Of a stretch of DNA of 64,000 nt, positions 52,129 through 61,137 are shown in pieces. Positions within the stretch are counted from its first letter, which is position 1; each line of letters starts with the position of its first letter. The stretch comes from Alicyclobacillus kakegawensis NBRC 103104 (lineage in GTDB: Bacteria > Bacillota > Bacilli > Alicyclobacillales > Alicyclobacillaceae), in NCBI RefSeq assembly GCF_001552655.1, contig NZ_BCRP01000011.1:56755-120754 (forward strand). The letters run 5' to 3'. The translations under genes were made by a program, and so were the position numbers. The notes under the pieces are model-generated. The model was not told the DNA's origin, did not search any database, and saw nothing but the letters and a program-made list of their open reading frames with translations.

Positions 52129-52260
52129 TTATATATAAGATACATCCTGGAACGGATTTGTGCAAGGGCGCTGGACGTCATCCCGTGCAAGGGCTAAGAT
52201 AGGCGTGATGCGTGCAACGCGGCGCCATGGGCAGCGCCGACTTTTTTGGGAGGCCGCGGG

Positions 52261-53055
52261 ATGAAACAGTACCTGGATTTATGTCGGACCATTCTCCAGC
52301 ACGGCGTCAAGAAGGAAGACCGCACCGGAACGGGAACGCTCAGCATCTTCGGCTACCAGATGCGCTTCAACCTGGAGGACGGGTTCCCGGCCGTGACCAC
52401 CAAGAAGCTGCACCTGCGCTCCATCATCTATGAGCTGTTGTGGTTTCTGCGCGGAGACACCAACATTAAGTACCTGCATGACCACAAGGTGACCATCTGG
52501 GACGAGTGGGCGGACGAAAACGGCGATCTCGGCCCCATCTACGGCAAACAGTGGCGATCATTCCGCGGCGCCAACGGCAAGACGGTGGACCAGATTCGAT
52601 GGGTGACGGAAGAAATCAAGCGCAACCCCAACTCCCGCCGTCTTGTTGTCAGCGCCTGGAACCCGCCGGAGCTGGATGAGATGGCCCTGCCGCCGTGCCA
52701 CGTGCTGTTCCAGTTTTACGTCGCGGACGGCAAGCTGTCGTGCCAACTCTACCAGCGCAGCGCCGACACGTTTTTGGGTGTGCCTTTCAACATCGCGTCC
52801 TATGCGCTGTTGACGCACATGGTCGCGCACACAACCGGGTTGGGCGTGGGTGAGTTCGTGCATACCCTGGGCGACGCGCACATCTACCTCAACCACCTGG
52901 AGCAGGTCCAGCTGCAGTTGCAGCGCAACCCTCTGCCCCTGCCGAAGTTGGTGCTCAATCCGGAGGTCAAGTCGATTTTCGACTTCCAGTACGAAGACAT
53001 CCAACTCGTCGGGTACCAATCCCACCCGCCGATTCGCGGCGAGGTGTCGGTATGA
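52261..53055 (+). CDS. thyA: Thymidylate synthase
   Basis: 264 residues, exactly the Escherichia coli length; ATG at 52261, eight bases after GGGAGG. It methylates dUMP with methylenetetrahydrofolate. The nucleophile Cys146 is in [12 protein letters not shown], and [30 protein letters not shown] and [13 protein letters not shown] are classic segments. It overlaps folA by 4 bases (ATGA), a translationally coupled pair that regenerates the dihydrofolate it produces. Confidence 0.97.
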   Translation: MKQYLDLCRTILQHGVKKEDRTGTGTLSIFGYQMRFNLEDGFPAVTTKKLHLRSIIYELLWFLRGDTNIKYLHDHKVTIWDEWADENGDLGPIYGKQWRSFRGANGKTVDQIRWVTEEIKRNPNSRRLVVSAWNPPELDEMALPPCHVLFQFYVADGKLSCQLYQRSADTFLGVPFNIASYALLTHMVAHTTGLGVGEFVHTLGDAHIYLNHLEQVQLQLQRNPLPLPKLVLNPEVKSIFDFQYEDIQLVGYQSHPPIRGEVSV

Positions 53056-53630
53056 AGCCGGATGCCATCAATCTGGTCGTCGCCTACGCGAACGGGCGGG
53101 TCATCGGCAAGGATGGCGGTATCCCCTGGCACCTGTCGGACGACCTGCGCCGCCTGCGGCGCTTGACCCTGGGGCACACGGTGGTGATGGGTCGGCGCAC
53201 CTACGAGTCCATCGGCCACCCGCTCGACCAGCGCTTGAACGTCGTGTTGACCCGGGATACACGCTTCCAACCCGATGGGGTGCGCGTCCTGCACGATCCG
53301 CTTGAGGTCCAAAACCTCCCTGGCGAGGTGTTCATCCTCGGCGGATGGGCCCTCTACGAATGGTTTCTGCCGCGGGCGGACCGGTTGTACATCACACGGG
53401 TGCACGCCGACTTCGCGGGCGACACGTTCTTTCCAGAGTGGGATACCGCAAAGTTCCGCCTCGTCTTTGAGGAACCAGGCCGCGTGAATGAAAGCAACCC
53501 GTACCCGCATACCTTCTTGGTTTATGAACGGATCAAACCCGAGGGGGAGTGGACGAATTCCGCGCACCGGCCGAGCGCCCTCGCGGCCGGGGTGTGCAGA
53601 GCCGGCATGCCGCTGCCGACACCGATGTAA
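53052..53630 (+). CDS. folA: Dihydrofolate reductase with C-terminal extension
   Basis: 192 residues; its ATG overlaps the thyA stop. It reduces dihydrofolate with NADPH. Motifs are [33 protein letters not shown] and [14 protein letters not shown]; the substrate-binding acidic residue is Asp in HLSDDLRR. The family core ends near residue 162 with TFLVYERI. The last 30 residues (Ala/Pro-rich) are extra and dispensable-looking, perhaps the result of a lost stop codon. Confidence 0.95.
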   Translation: MKPDAINLVVAYANGRVIGKDGGIPWHLSDDLRRLRRLTLGHTVVMGRRTYESIGHPLDQRLNVVLTRDTRFQPDGVRVLHDPLEVQNLPGEVFILGGWALYEWFLPRADRLYITRVHADFAGDTFFPEWDTAKFRLVFEEPGRVNESNPYPHTFLVYERIKPEGEWTNSAHRPSALAAGVCRAGMPLPTPM

Positions 53631-53725
53631 GTTGTGGAAACGTCCTCGACAGACGTGGCAGCCGGTCACTTACACTCCCATTCGTGGTAAAATAGAGGAA
53701 GGGCAACGAGTGAGGGGGTGTGCCC

Positions 53726-54049
53726 ATGCACCGGATGTGTCCGAAATTCGAATCGGCCTTCAACATCCTCGGCAAACGTTGGACAGGGCTCATCATCCGC
53801 GTCTTGCTGGAAGGGCCGAAACGGTTCAAGGAAATCGCCGATGCGATTGAACACATGAGTGACAAGATGCTCTCGGAGCGTCTAAAGGAATTGGAAGCTG
53901 AAGGAATTATCCGCCGCACGGTTTATCCAGCGACGCCAGTGTGCATCGAATACGAGCTTACAGATAAAGGGAAAGAATTGGCGCCCGTCATGGACGAAGT
54001 GCAGAAGTGGGCCGACAAGTGGATGGCGCAGGGCGTGACGGAGCGGTAG
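53726..54049 (+). CDS. HxlR-family transcriptional regulator
   Basis: 107 residues; ATG at 53726 seven bases after GAGGGGG. The winged helix is complete: FNILGKRWTGLIIRVLLEGP, MSDKMLSERLKELEAEGII and YELTDKGKELAPVM. The N-terminal Cys (MCPKFE) is a redox- or aldehyde-sensing residue in some members such as HypR and HxlR. It stands alone between folA and an Eis-like gene; its target is unknown. Confidence 0.92.
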   Translation: MHRMCPKFESAFNILGKRWTGLIIRVLLEGPKRFKEIADAIEHMSDKMLSERLKELEAEGIIRRTVYPATPVCIEYELTDKGKELAPVMDEVQKWADKWMAQGVTER

Positions 54050-54050
54050 C

Positions 54051-54155
54051 GGGCGCAGGCGTCTCGCCTGCACCCGCCCGCAGGATGGTGAGTGCTGCCG
54101 CAGAGTCCCTGCTTTCTGCCCTCTGCACGTAGGGTGCCTATGCCCGGTTCACACC
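54051..54155. terminator. Hairpins between the HxlR and Eis-like genes
   Basis: A GC-rich stem (GCAGGCG/CGCCTGC, 54056-54072) follows the HxlR stop, and a perfect GCCCGGT-TCAC-ACCGGGC hairpin lies near 54138-54155. The genes converge here, so either could help terminate both transcripts, but neither has a T-tract. Confidence 0.35.
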
Positions 54156-54193
54156 GGGCGCGAGGCGCCTGTCCCCCGCGACTCAGCCCGGGT

Positions 54194-55405
54194 TCAAAAG
54201 AAGTCCAGCAAGTACGGGGTCTGTTCCGGTATCAACTGCTCTAACACTTCGACACCAGCGGATTGCGCGCGCAGCCGCCCCAACTCGGCCAGCTGCCGCG
54301 GCCGCCGATACCCCAACAGCATCGCGGCCAAGTCCTGCACGTCCACATCCACGGCGGCGCCACCCGGCGCGCTGGAGACGGTCTCCCACACCCCATCCGC
54401 TTCTCCCAGACGATGGACACCGACCTGCCCGTCCGCACCTACGCGCACGTGAAAGGACGCCTGGTTCCAATCCGCGTGCGGATCGGCGACAGAGAGAGTG
54501 ACACCCACGGTCTCGCCAAGCACACGAAACGGGTACTGGCGCAAGAACGATTCGACATCGACAATGCGGGCCATGAAATACGGTTCTACCTCGTGCTGGA
54601 TGCGCGGGTTGTCCAGCAGGTAGAGCAACGTGTCGTCCGCGGGCGCTGTCAACTTCGCCTCGCGCGCCATCGAGTCGTGGTTCGCTATGAAGTTCCACAG
54701 GCCCCGCCGCGCGTCCTCGTCGAGATGAACCCATTCGTGCACGGTCAACAACGAATCTTTGACATGGTACAAGACATAACCGGTCTCCTCTCCCGCGGCG
54801 TTGATGTACACCGCCCACACCCCGGCTTTACGCTTGGCAATCCGCTGCTGCCACCAATCGCTTGTACGCCGCAGCATGCCGGTGTAGCGCCGGGCATACG
54901 CCTCATAGATGGGAGCAAGGCGCCGTCCGTCCTGACAGCGCTCCATGCGTCCGCCGGTGTCGGGAAAGCGCGGCCACCACCGCTCAGAGATGGTATAGAG
55001 GCGCCGCTCCATCAGCATCTCCCATCCGTACTTTCGATAGAAGGAAAAGGAAAACGGCGACAGCATCGACAACGACTGACCGGCCGCCCGCATCTCGACC
55101 AGCGCCCGCCGCAGGAGCCGCGCCACCTTGCCGCCGCGCCGGTGCTCCGGCCAAGTGGCCACCGACGCAATCCCCCCCATCGTGTACGGCACTCCCGCGA
55201 CATAGGCGGTCAAAGGCAAAACCTGCGCCTGGGCCGCAAGCTGCCCATCGGCAAAACAGCCGAGAATGGTGGATGCGTCTGTCTGTTCGAGCAACTGCTG
55301 ACGCGTATGGGGATCAAACTGAAACTGGAAGGCAAACTCGTCAAGCGCCAGGTGCTCTCCCAGTTCTTCCTGCGTCAAGCGGCGAATCTCCTCCAAGCTC
55401 GTCAC
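54194..55405 (-). CDS. Eis-like GNAT N-acetyltransferase with sterol-carrier-like C-terminus
   Basis: 403 residues from a GTG at 55405 behind GGGGGACG, the usual Eis length; a longer frame upstream lacks family resemblance. Two GNAT folds are expected. The acetyl-CoA loop is in WPEHRRGGKVARLLRRAL, with the preceding PYTMGGIASVAT strand. LSPFSFSFYRKYGWE is a strong Eis-family segment, and the C-terminal part (about 300-403) matches the SCP2-like domain, ending in a conserved Leu-Asp-Phe-Phe. Known Eis proteins acetylate aminoglycosides or proteins; the substrate here is unknown. Confidence 0.85.
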   Translation of the reverse strand: MTSLEEIRRLTQEELGEHLALDEFAFQFQFDPHTRQQLLEQTDASTILGCFADGQLAAQAQVLPLTAYVAGVPYTMGGIASVATWPEHRRGGKVARLLRRALVEMRAAGQSLSMLSPFSFSFYRKYGWEMLMERRLYTISERWWPRFPDTGGRMERCQDGRRLAPIYEAYARRYTGMLRRTSDWWQQRIAKRKAGVWAVYINAAGEETGYVLYHVKDSLLTVHEWVHLDEDARRGLWNFIANHDSMAREAKLTAPADDTLLYLLDNPRIQHEVEPYFMARIVDVESFLRQYPFRVLGETVGVTLSVADPHADWNQASFHVRVGADGQVGVHRLGEADGVWETVSSAPGGAAVDVDVQDLAAMLLGYRRPRQLAELGRLRAQSAGVEVLEQLIPEQTPYLLDFF

Positions 55406-55588
55406 CGTCCCCCGTGGTCCAGCGATGAAATGCGCTGTTGCTGCCAGTATAGACCACGGGAAGGCCAGCGGCCAACAGGGTGGCGCGGCTGTGTCGTGCC
55501 AGCGGCGTACGGCCGGCCGGGCTCCGGGAAGTCCGCCGAGTGCCCGGCGCAGCACCGCCAGCGCGCCGTCGGGCCGGAGCCGGCAATC

Positions 55589-57160
55589 TCAGCCAGCGCC
55601 GCCCACCTGCTTGTTGCCCGCCTCGCGGGCCCCGCTTGGCCCCGCGAAGCCGGCGGCGTCCGGTGTCATCTTCCACGGCCCCATGAGCACGGCGCACAGG
55701 AGCGCAAACGCGGCCGGGAACAGCGTCCAGGTGAACGTGTGCGAGATGGACGCTGACAAGGCCGGAACCAGCTCATCCAGCACAAACCCCGGGATGTGCG
55801 CGCGCAGGGCCGGGGTAAGCATGGCGTGCGGATCGGCCAAGTTGACCCCCCGCGGGAGCCGGGCCGCCAGGGCGGAGAACAGGGTGCTCAAGCGGTGCTG
55901 GAACAGGTCACGCTGAATCACCCCGAACACGCTGATGCCAAGCGTCATGCCCAGCATGCGCAGGAAGCTGGCGGTTGAACTGGCTTGCCCGCGCTGCTGT
56001 TGGCCGAAATGGTGGATGGCGGACATCCCGAGCACCGAGAACGAGGGACCGGTCCCCAGGCCGACAATCACCATGTACACGGTCAACCAGACACGCGGCG
56101 TGCTGGGCGATAGGGTGGCCAAGAGGGCCAGGCCCGTGCACAAGACGAGCGCCGAGACGAGCATGACGCTACGGTAGCTGACCTTTTGCGAGAGCTGTGC
56201 CCCAATCGGCGCGGCGACGGTGGTGCCGAGCAGCATCGGCAGCAGCAGGAGCCCCGAATTGGTGGCCGATCCGCCCATCACTCCCTGGATGAAAATGGGG
56301 ATGTACACAGTCGCGACAACAAATGCCGCGCCGTAAAACAGCCCGGCCAAGCAACTGGTGGCAAACAGACGGTTGCGGAACATGGCGAATGAGACAATCG
56401 GCTCAGCCGCCCGGCTCTCGGCCCACAAAAAGCCGAGGAAGAGCGCCGCAAACGCCACCAGCAGAGCGACGATGGGCCAGGAACCCCAGGCGTATGTGGT
56501 GCCCCCCAGCTCCAGCGCAAACATCAGGCTGCCCACGGCCAGCGTCAACAGCCCTGCGCCCCAAGCGTCGATGGTCTGACGCTCGTGGCGCGAGGACTCA
56601 TGATACCCCACCAGGATGAGGAGAAACGCGATGAGTCCGAGCGGCAGGTTGATGTAGAACACCCACCGCCAGTTGACATGATCCGTCAGGTACGCGCCGA
56701 TGAGCGGCCCGGCGATGCTGGAGAGCCCGAACACGGCGCCGAAGATGCCGCCCAGTTTTGCGCGCAGCTCGAGCGGAAACACGTCCCAGACGATGGTGAA
56801 CGCAATCGGCATCAGGGCGCCGCCGCCAATGCCCTGCAGGGCCCGGTAGAGACTGAGCTGGACGATGTTCTGGGCGGTGCCGCAGAGCGCCGAGCCGAGC
56901 AGGAACATACCAATCCCGAACATAAAGAACCGCTTGCGGCCGTACATGTCCGACAGCTTGCCGAAAATGGGCATGCCGGCCATCTGTGTCGCCATGTACG
57001 CCGAAGTCACCCAGACGAAGCGATCAATGCCGCCCAAATCGGCGACAATCGTCCCCATCGCGGTGGAGACAATGGTATCATCCATCGAGGCGATAAAAAT
57101 GCCGAGCATCAGTCCCGCGAAAATCCAGGACAGACGGTTTGGTTTCGCGCCTTGCGCCAT
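55589..57160 (-). CDS. MFS multidrug exporter, DHA2 (14-TM) family
   Basis: 523 residues from the ATG at 57160 after a GGGGGAG stretch. About 14 hydrophobic segments. Motif A is GKLSDMYGRKRFFMFG, motif C-like GAVFGLSSIAGPLIGAYL, and the first helix carries the DHA2 signature MDDTIVSTAM. It exports drugs or metabolites with protons. It follows yhbF by 14 bases on the same strand, so it may be read from the yhbDEF transcript. Confidence 0.92.
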   Translation of the reverse strand: MAQGAKPNRLSWIFAGLMLGIFIASMDDTIVSTAMGTIVADLGGIDRFVWVTSAYMATQMAGMPIFGKLSDMYGRKRFFMFGIGMFLLGSALCGTAQNIVQLSLYRALQGIGGGALMPIAFTIVWDVFPLELRAKLGGIFGAVFGLSSIAGPLIGAYLTDHVNWRWVFYINLPLGLIAFLLILVGYHESSRHERQTIDAWGAGLLTLAVGSLMFALELGGTTYAWGSWPIVALLVAFAALFLGFLWAESRAAEPIVSFAMFRNRLFATSCLAGLFYGAAFVVATVYIPIFIQGVMGGSATNSGLLLLPMLLGTTVAAPIGAQLSQKVSYRSVMLVSALVLCTGLALLATLSPSTPRVWLTVYMVIVGLGTGPSFSVLGMSAIHHFGQQQRGQASSTASFLRMLGMTLGISVFGVIQRDLFQHRLSTLFSALAARLPRGVNLADPHAMLTPALRAHIPGFVLDELVPALSASISHTFTWTLFPAAFALLCAVLMGPWKMTPDAAGFAGPSGAREAGNKQVGGAG

Positions 57161-57174
57161 ACATTCTCTCCCCC

Positions 57175-57921
57175 TCATACCCGCAGAACTTCTTCGACCG
57201 TGGCGCCGTCCGCCTGATGGTAGACCGATTTGTATTCCACCCGGCGAATCCGGCAACCCGGTCCGATTTCCACTTGGTCCCCCCGGACCACATCGGCCTC
57301 GGTGTCCTCCAGCGTGACCACATCGCCCTCGATGGTCCCCGCGCTAAGCCGGTTCGACGCTCCCGGACGGAGGATGCGGTGGATGATGGCCGCCACAAAG
57401 TCGCGGCGTCTGCGCACCTCAAGCCGTTCGGCGCCGATTTCCCCGACCACGCAGGGCAAACCCGAGCCGCCCAGGTCAAAGCGGATGGTGCCCGCATTGA
57501 GCAGCCCCTCTATCTGCACCCCGCCCCGACAGCGGACCCACTCCGCCTGGCAGTCTCCGTCCACCGTCACCACGCCGTGAATGTTCAGGGTGTCCACCGC
57601 CAGGCCGCCGTGCACCTCCATCAGGCCAAACACCCGCACGTCGCCGCCGCGCACATCCCCGCCGGCGCTCAGCGTGCCCCACACGTGCAAAGCTCTGGCG
57701 TCCATTCCCTGCCGCACATTCAGGGTGCCAAACACATGCAGCGAGTCCGCGTCTATGTGGCTGGCCAGCTCTGCCTCCCCGTGCACCTTGAACCGGCGGC
57801 AGCGGCACTCCCCCTGGATGACCCCGCTGCCCAGCACGTGGACATCCCGGTACCTCCCGGGACCCAGCGTGCCTTCGCCCATGATACGCACGTCGCGCAC
57901 CCCTGCTTCACTCCGATGCAT
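57175..57921 (-). CDS. yhbF: Bactofilin-like polymer-forming protein, YhbF type
   Basis: 248 residues; its ATG lies inside the end of yhbE (14-base overlap). It is built of short beta-helix repeats with regular Gly spacing, for example VHVLGSGVIQGECRCRRFKV and VFGLMEVHGGLAVDTLNI, typical of bactofilins. The C-terminal IEGDVVTLEDTEADVVRGD segment is also found in YhbE. In Bacillus the yhbE/yhbF pair (bacE, bacF) is reported to affect flagellar motility. Gene order yhbD-yhbE-yhbF is conserved here. Confidence 0.88.
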   Translation of the reverse strand: MHRSEAGVRDVRIMGEGTLGPGRYRDVHVLGSGVIQGECRCRRFKVHGEAELASHIDADSLHVFGTLNVRQGMDARALHVWGTLSAGGDVRGGDVRVFGLMEVHGGLAVDTLNIHGVVTVDGDCQAEWVRCRGGVQIEGLLNAGTIRFDLGGSGLPCVVGEIGAERLEVRRRRDFVAAIIHRILRPGASNRLSAGTIEGDVVTLEDTEADVVRGDQVEIGPGCRIRRVEYKSVYHQADGATVEEVLRV

Positions 57922-58648
57922 CCGGACCCCCCACCTTTCGCTCTTCGGTCACGCGCGCTTCCGGAGCCTTTTCCAGGGTCCCCGTATACTCGACCAGCCC
58001 AATCTCGCAGCCGCGGCCGATACGGACGTTTGCCCCGCGCACCACCTGCGCCAGTGTGTCCTCCAGGTGGACCTCGTCCCCTTCAATCACCCAGGCCCTC
58101 AGTTTATGCCGGCGGAACACGTGGACCCACCGGAACCAGCCGCGCCGGCGCCCCGATCTGATGGACACATGATCCCCGCCGAGCTCCTGCACCTGCGAAG
58201 GGCCGTAGAGTTGCACGTCCAGCCGCCCGACGTTCAGCAATCCGTCCACCGACAGCACGCCGCGCATACGCATCTGTTCCGCCTGAAAGTCCGCATCGGC
58301 GCTCAGCACGCCTTCCATATCGACCCGTTCAGCCTTCACCGGCCCCGCCACGCTTATCCGTCCGCTCACCGACAGCAATTGGCTGTCAATCTGCCCATCC
58401 ACCGAGGCGCTGCCGTGCACGGCCAACTCTCTGGCTGCCACGTCCCCGTGGCAGTGCAAGATCCCGTGCACCGCCAGCCGCTTCGCCTGGATGTCACCCA
58501 TCACACGGCAGGTACCGTGGCCGTCCCAGCGCTCACAGGTGATGTCTCCCGAGATGCGCCCCGTGCCGTGGATGGTCACGTCGCGAAAGACGCCGCCGGA
58601 ACTCGTTCCTATGCCCTGAATCACCAGATCACTGCCCGCTTGCCTCAC
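57908..58648 (-). CDS. yhbE: Bactofilin-like polymer-forming protein, YhbE type
   Basis: 246 residues from a GTG at 58648 that overlaps the yhbD stop by 4 bases, with GGAGGGGG upstream. Repetitive beta-helix sequence runs through most of the chain (GDITCERWDGHGTCRVMGDI, SASVDGQIDSQLLSVSGRIS). The C-terminal IEGDEVHLEDTLAQVVRGAN parallels YhbF, so the two are paralogues that may co-polymerise. Tight overlaps on both sides imply translational coupling with yhbD and yhbF. Confidence 0.88.
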   Translation of the reverse strand: MRQAGSDLVIQGIGTSSGGVFRDVTIHGTGRISGDITCERWDGHGTCRVMGDIQAKRLAVHGILHCHGDVAARELAVHGSASVDGQIDSQLLSVSGRISVAGPVKAERVDMEGVLSADADFQAEQMRMRGVLSVDGLLNVGRLDVQLYGPSQVQELGGDHVSIRSGRRRGWFRWVHVFRRHKLRAWVIEGDEVHLEDTLAQVVRGANVRIGRGCEIGLVEYTGTLEKAPEARVTEERKVGGPDASE

Positions 58649-59313
58649 GTCTCCCCCTCCGTTTCCTGCGCCAGTTTCAGTTTCAACTCCTCAATGCACT
58701 CGGCCAGGTGCAGGTGCACAGCCACATGAGCCGTCGCATCAAACCAAACCTCAGCCGGGTTCGCCACCAAGCAACAGGTCGTTACTCCCAGCTTGCGGAC
58801 GACCCACAGGTCGCATGCTCGCCCTTCCCAGCGCGGGTAGTGATCCGTCAGCACCTGAATCATCAGGCCCGCTTCGTCCAGGTTCACCGCCCCCGTCCGC
58901 AAAGCCTGATCCGCAGCGTAGACGGACAGGATGTGTGCAAACGTCAATACGGGCGGGTTACCCGCATGGCGGTTCAAACAGTCGAGGGCCACCTTCGTAA
59001 CAATGTTTCGTTTCAGCAACTCGTGGGGAGGCAGACTCCACCGCGCCGGATTGGGTGAAAACATCGCTGCCATCTCGTCGAGCGACAGGTCGTCCTTCAT
59101 CGACTGGATCTTTTCGATGCGCGCCAGAATTTGCTGGCGAGGAAAGAACGTCTCCTGCCCCGTGAAGGTGGAGCGGCGAATGAACCACGCCTCCGGAATC
59201 AGGTTTTTTCGCTTCCAGCGGTACAGCTGCCCGTACGAGATGCCGGTCTGTTCCAACAGTTCCTTCTTCGAAATCAGGTCTTCGTCCGCATGGCCATGCT
59301 GACCGGCTTCCAT
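58645..59313 (-). CDS. yhbD: YhbD family MerR-like HTH protein (DUF4004)
   Basis: 222 residues; ATG at 59313 with GGAGGGG upstream. The N-terminal region (about 12-70) is a MerR-type helix-turn-helix: LISKKELLEQTGISYGQLYR, then IPEAWFIRR and FPRQQILARIEKI. The remainder is a sensor-like domain of unknown ligand. It heads the bactofilin operon. A GTAAC-N8-GTTAC inverted repeat 23 bases upstream is likely its own operator. A decayed second copy with an identical operator is at 11.6 kb. Confidence 0.9.
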   Translation of the reverse strand: MEAGQHGHADEDLISKKELLEQTGISYGQLYRWKRKNLIPEAWFIRRSTFTGQETFFPRQQILARIEKIQSMKDDLSLDEMAAMFSPNPARWSLPPHELLKRNIVTKVALDCLNRHAGNPPVLTFAHILSVYAADQALRTGAVNLDEAGLMIQVLTDHYPRWEGRACDLWVVRKLGVTTCCLVANPAEVWFDATAHVAVHLHLAECIEELKLKLAQETEGET

Positions 59314-59335
59314 AAGCACCCCTCCGCGAGCAAGT

Positions 59336-59353
59336 GTAACATAACATTGTTAC
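59336..59353 (-). promoter_or_regulatory. Probable YhbD operator
   Basis: On the coding strand GTAAC-AATGTTAT-GTTAC, an inverted repeat overlapping where the -10 would lie (a weak TTGCGC-N17-TAACAA promoter can be drawn). Conserved to the base upstream of the yhbD pseudogene at 11601-11618. Confidence 0.65.
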
Positions 59354-59386
59354 GTTAAGCAAGCCTGATGCGCAAAGGACCAAAAT

Positions 59387-59417
59387 AAAAAACAGGGCTC
59401 GCAAACCATGAACCCTG
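59387..59417 (-). terminator. Intrinsic terminator after the zinc-finger protein gene
   Basis: CAGGGTTC and GAGCCCTG (59410-59417 and 59393-59400 on the plus strand) pair with one G-U, followed on the minus strand by six T. It separates the lone anti-sigma-like gene from the yhbDEF promoter. Confidence 0.8.
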
Positions 59418-59488
59418 ATTTCTTTGCCTGTTTTTTGTGCAATCCCAATTACCTCATGCTTGCTGCCGCGGCGCAGATGCGTGGACGT

Positions 59489-59962
59489 TCACAACATCCG
59501 CCCCGGTCTTGCCAAACTCGTCTGCGCCGCCTCCAACGCGACGCGGGTGGCTTCGTCCAAATGGCGCAAATCCATCCCCGCCACACCCCGCACGCGCTCC
59601 AGGTGCGTCGCTGAACGCGCGACCTCGCTGTGCACGTCGGAGGCCAGATCAGACTCAAGACGCAGATTATGATGATGCAACCAATGCGGCAACAAGAACC
59701 ACACCATCACAGCGGTCACGGCCAGCGGCGCGGCCGACAGGCGCACCCGCCAGCGGGCTCGCGTGGCCGGCGCTTTTGATTCCTGGAGCCAATCGGTCCC
59801 TTCCGCGCGCATCCACTCAAGGACTTCCCGGTACTCACGACAGTCCTGACGGCACTTCGGACAGGTGCGCAGGTGCCGCTCAAACCGTTTTCGGTCAAAC
59901 TCATTCAACTCACCCAAGACGTAGCGGACAGCCAACGAACAGACGTCGACCACCGGCGCCAC
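59489..59962 (-). CDS. Zinc-finger (zf-HC2) anti-sigma-like membrane protein
   Basis: 157 residues from a GTG at 59962, eight bases after GGGGGG. The N-terminal zinc-binding domain has the HxxxCxxC signature in FERHLRTCPKCRQD. One membrane helix (about 75-93, LAVTAVMVWFLLPHWL) and a short extracellular tail follow. This is the build of anti-sigma factors such as RsiW. However, no ECF sigma gene is adjacent, and its own terminator shows it is a single-gene unit. Confidence 0.78.
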   Translation of the reverse strand: MAPVVDVCSLAVRYVLGELNEFDRKRFERHLRTCPKCRQDCREYREVLEWMRAEGTDWLQESKAPATRARWRVRLSAAPLAVTAVMVWFLLPHWLHHHNLRLESDLASDVHSEVARSATHLERVRGVAGMDLRHLDEATRVALEAAQTSLARPGRML

Positions 59963-60059
59963 GAAGGCATCCCCCCTGCAAACGGAAGCGCCCGAGAGCG
60001 CAGCAGACTTTGCACAACGAGGAGGCCGGTGTTAGGTCCGGCCCCAGGGCGGTATCGCT

Positions 60060-60989
60060 TCACTTCACTTGCAGCACAATCTTCCCGCGGGCGTGATGGC
60101 TCTCACTCAACTCGTGGGCCTTCGCCGCCTGCTCCAACGCAAACACGTGGCCGACCACCGGACGCACTCGCCCCTGCTCCACGAGTTCGCCCAACTTGGC
60201 CAGCTTCTTGCCGTCCGGTTCCAAAAAGAAGTACTCAGCTCGAACCCTGTGTTTGGCAGCGGTATCGGGATCGGGCGGATTGATAATGGAAACGAGGATG
60301 CCGCCGGGCTTGAGCACATCGTAACTGCGCCGCTGGACGTCTCCTCCCATCGTGTCCAGGACGATGTCGTAGTCCCGCACCCGTTCCACAAAATCCTCCC
60401 GGACATAGTCGATGACAACGTCCGCTCCCAGCGACCGGACGAGGTCGAGGTTGCGCTCGCTGACCGTCGTGGCCACATGGGCGCCGTACGCTTTGGCGAT
60501 TTGGATGGCGTACACCCCGACACCCCCCGCCCCGGCATGCACCAGCACCTTGTCACCAGATTGCACATGAGCCGTGTCCACCAGCGCCTGCCACGCGGTG
60601 AGGCCAGCCAGCGGGATGGAGGCCGCCTCCTCGAAGCTGATGTTCTTCGGCATCGGCGCCACCAGCCGTTCAACCACCGCCAGGTATTCAGCGTAGCTGC
60701 CGTTGCGTTCGATCTCCGGGCGGGTGAACACCTTGTCCCCCACCTGGAACTGCGTGACGTTCGATCCGGTCTCCACCACGACCCCTGCGGCATCCCACCC
60801 GAGGATGAGCGGGAACGTGTAGTTCAAGCGCTGCTTCAAGTACCCCTCGCGAATCTTCCAATCAACCGGGTTCACCCCAGCCGCGTGCACTTCAATCAAC
60901 ACGTCGTCTGCGCCAATCGCAGGCCGCGGCAACTCTCCGTACTTCAACTGTTCCTTGCCGCCGTACGCTTCGATGTAGACCGCTCTCAC
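60060..60989 (-). CDS. Zinc-independent medium-chain oxidoreductase (quinone oxidoreductase-like)
   Basis: 309 residues from a GTG at 60989 after GGGAGGG. It is a NADPH-dependent reductase of quinones or enones by family. Features are the substrate-domain NPVDWKIREGYL, the cofactor loop VLVHAGAGGVGVYAIQIAKA, and a NADP-type binding region after ATTVSERN. The zinc-ligand motif GHE of alcohol dehydrogenases is absent. It is monocistronic and unrelated to its neighbours. Confidence 0.9.
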   Translation of the reverse strand: MRAVYIEAYGGKEQLKYGELPRPAIGADDVLIEVHAAGVNPVDWKIREGYLKQRLNYTFPLILGWDAAGVVVETGSNVTQFQVGDKVFTRPEIERNGSYAEYLAVVERLVAPMPKNISFEEAASIPLAGLTAWQALVDTAHVQSGDKVLVHAGAGGVGVYAIQIAKAYGAHVATTVSERNLDLVRSLGADVVIDYVREDFVERVRDYDIVLDTMGGDVQRRSYDVLKPGGILVSIINPPDPDTAAKHRVRAEYFFLEPDGKKLAKLGELVEQGRVRPVVGHVFALEQAAKAHELSESHHARGKIVLQVK

Positions 60990-61137
60990 GTCGCAGCCCT
61001 CCCTGCCAGGTTGTCCGTCGGCACGCGCCGACCGACGGACCCGTGTTGATGGCTTGCTCGTGTCCGCGTCTATTGTACCATGCTGAAGTCACGGCTACAT
61101 CGCACCCGCGGCAGTCCCCACCAGCGGGGAATCCTCC

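Noticed and set aside
54263..55756. Open frame of 497 codons on the plus strand
   Set aside because: Antisense to the Eis-like acetyltransferase and the end of the MFS gene; low-complexity composition.
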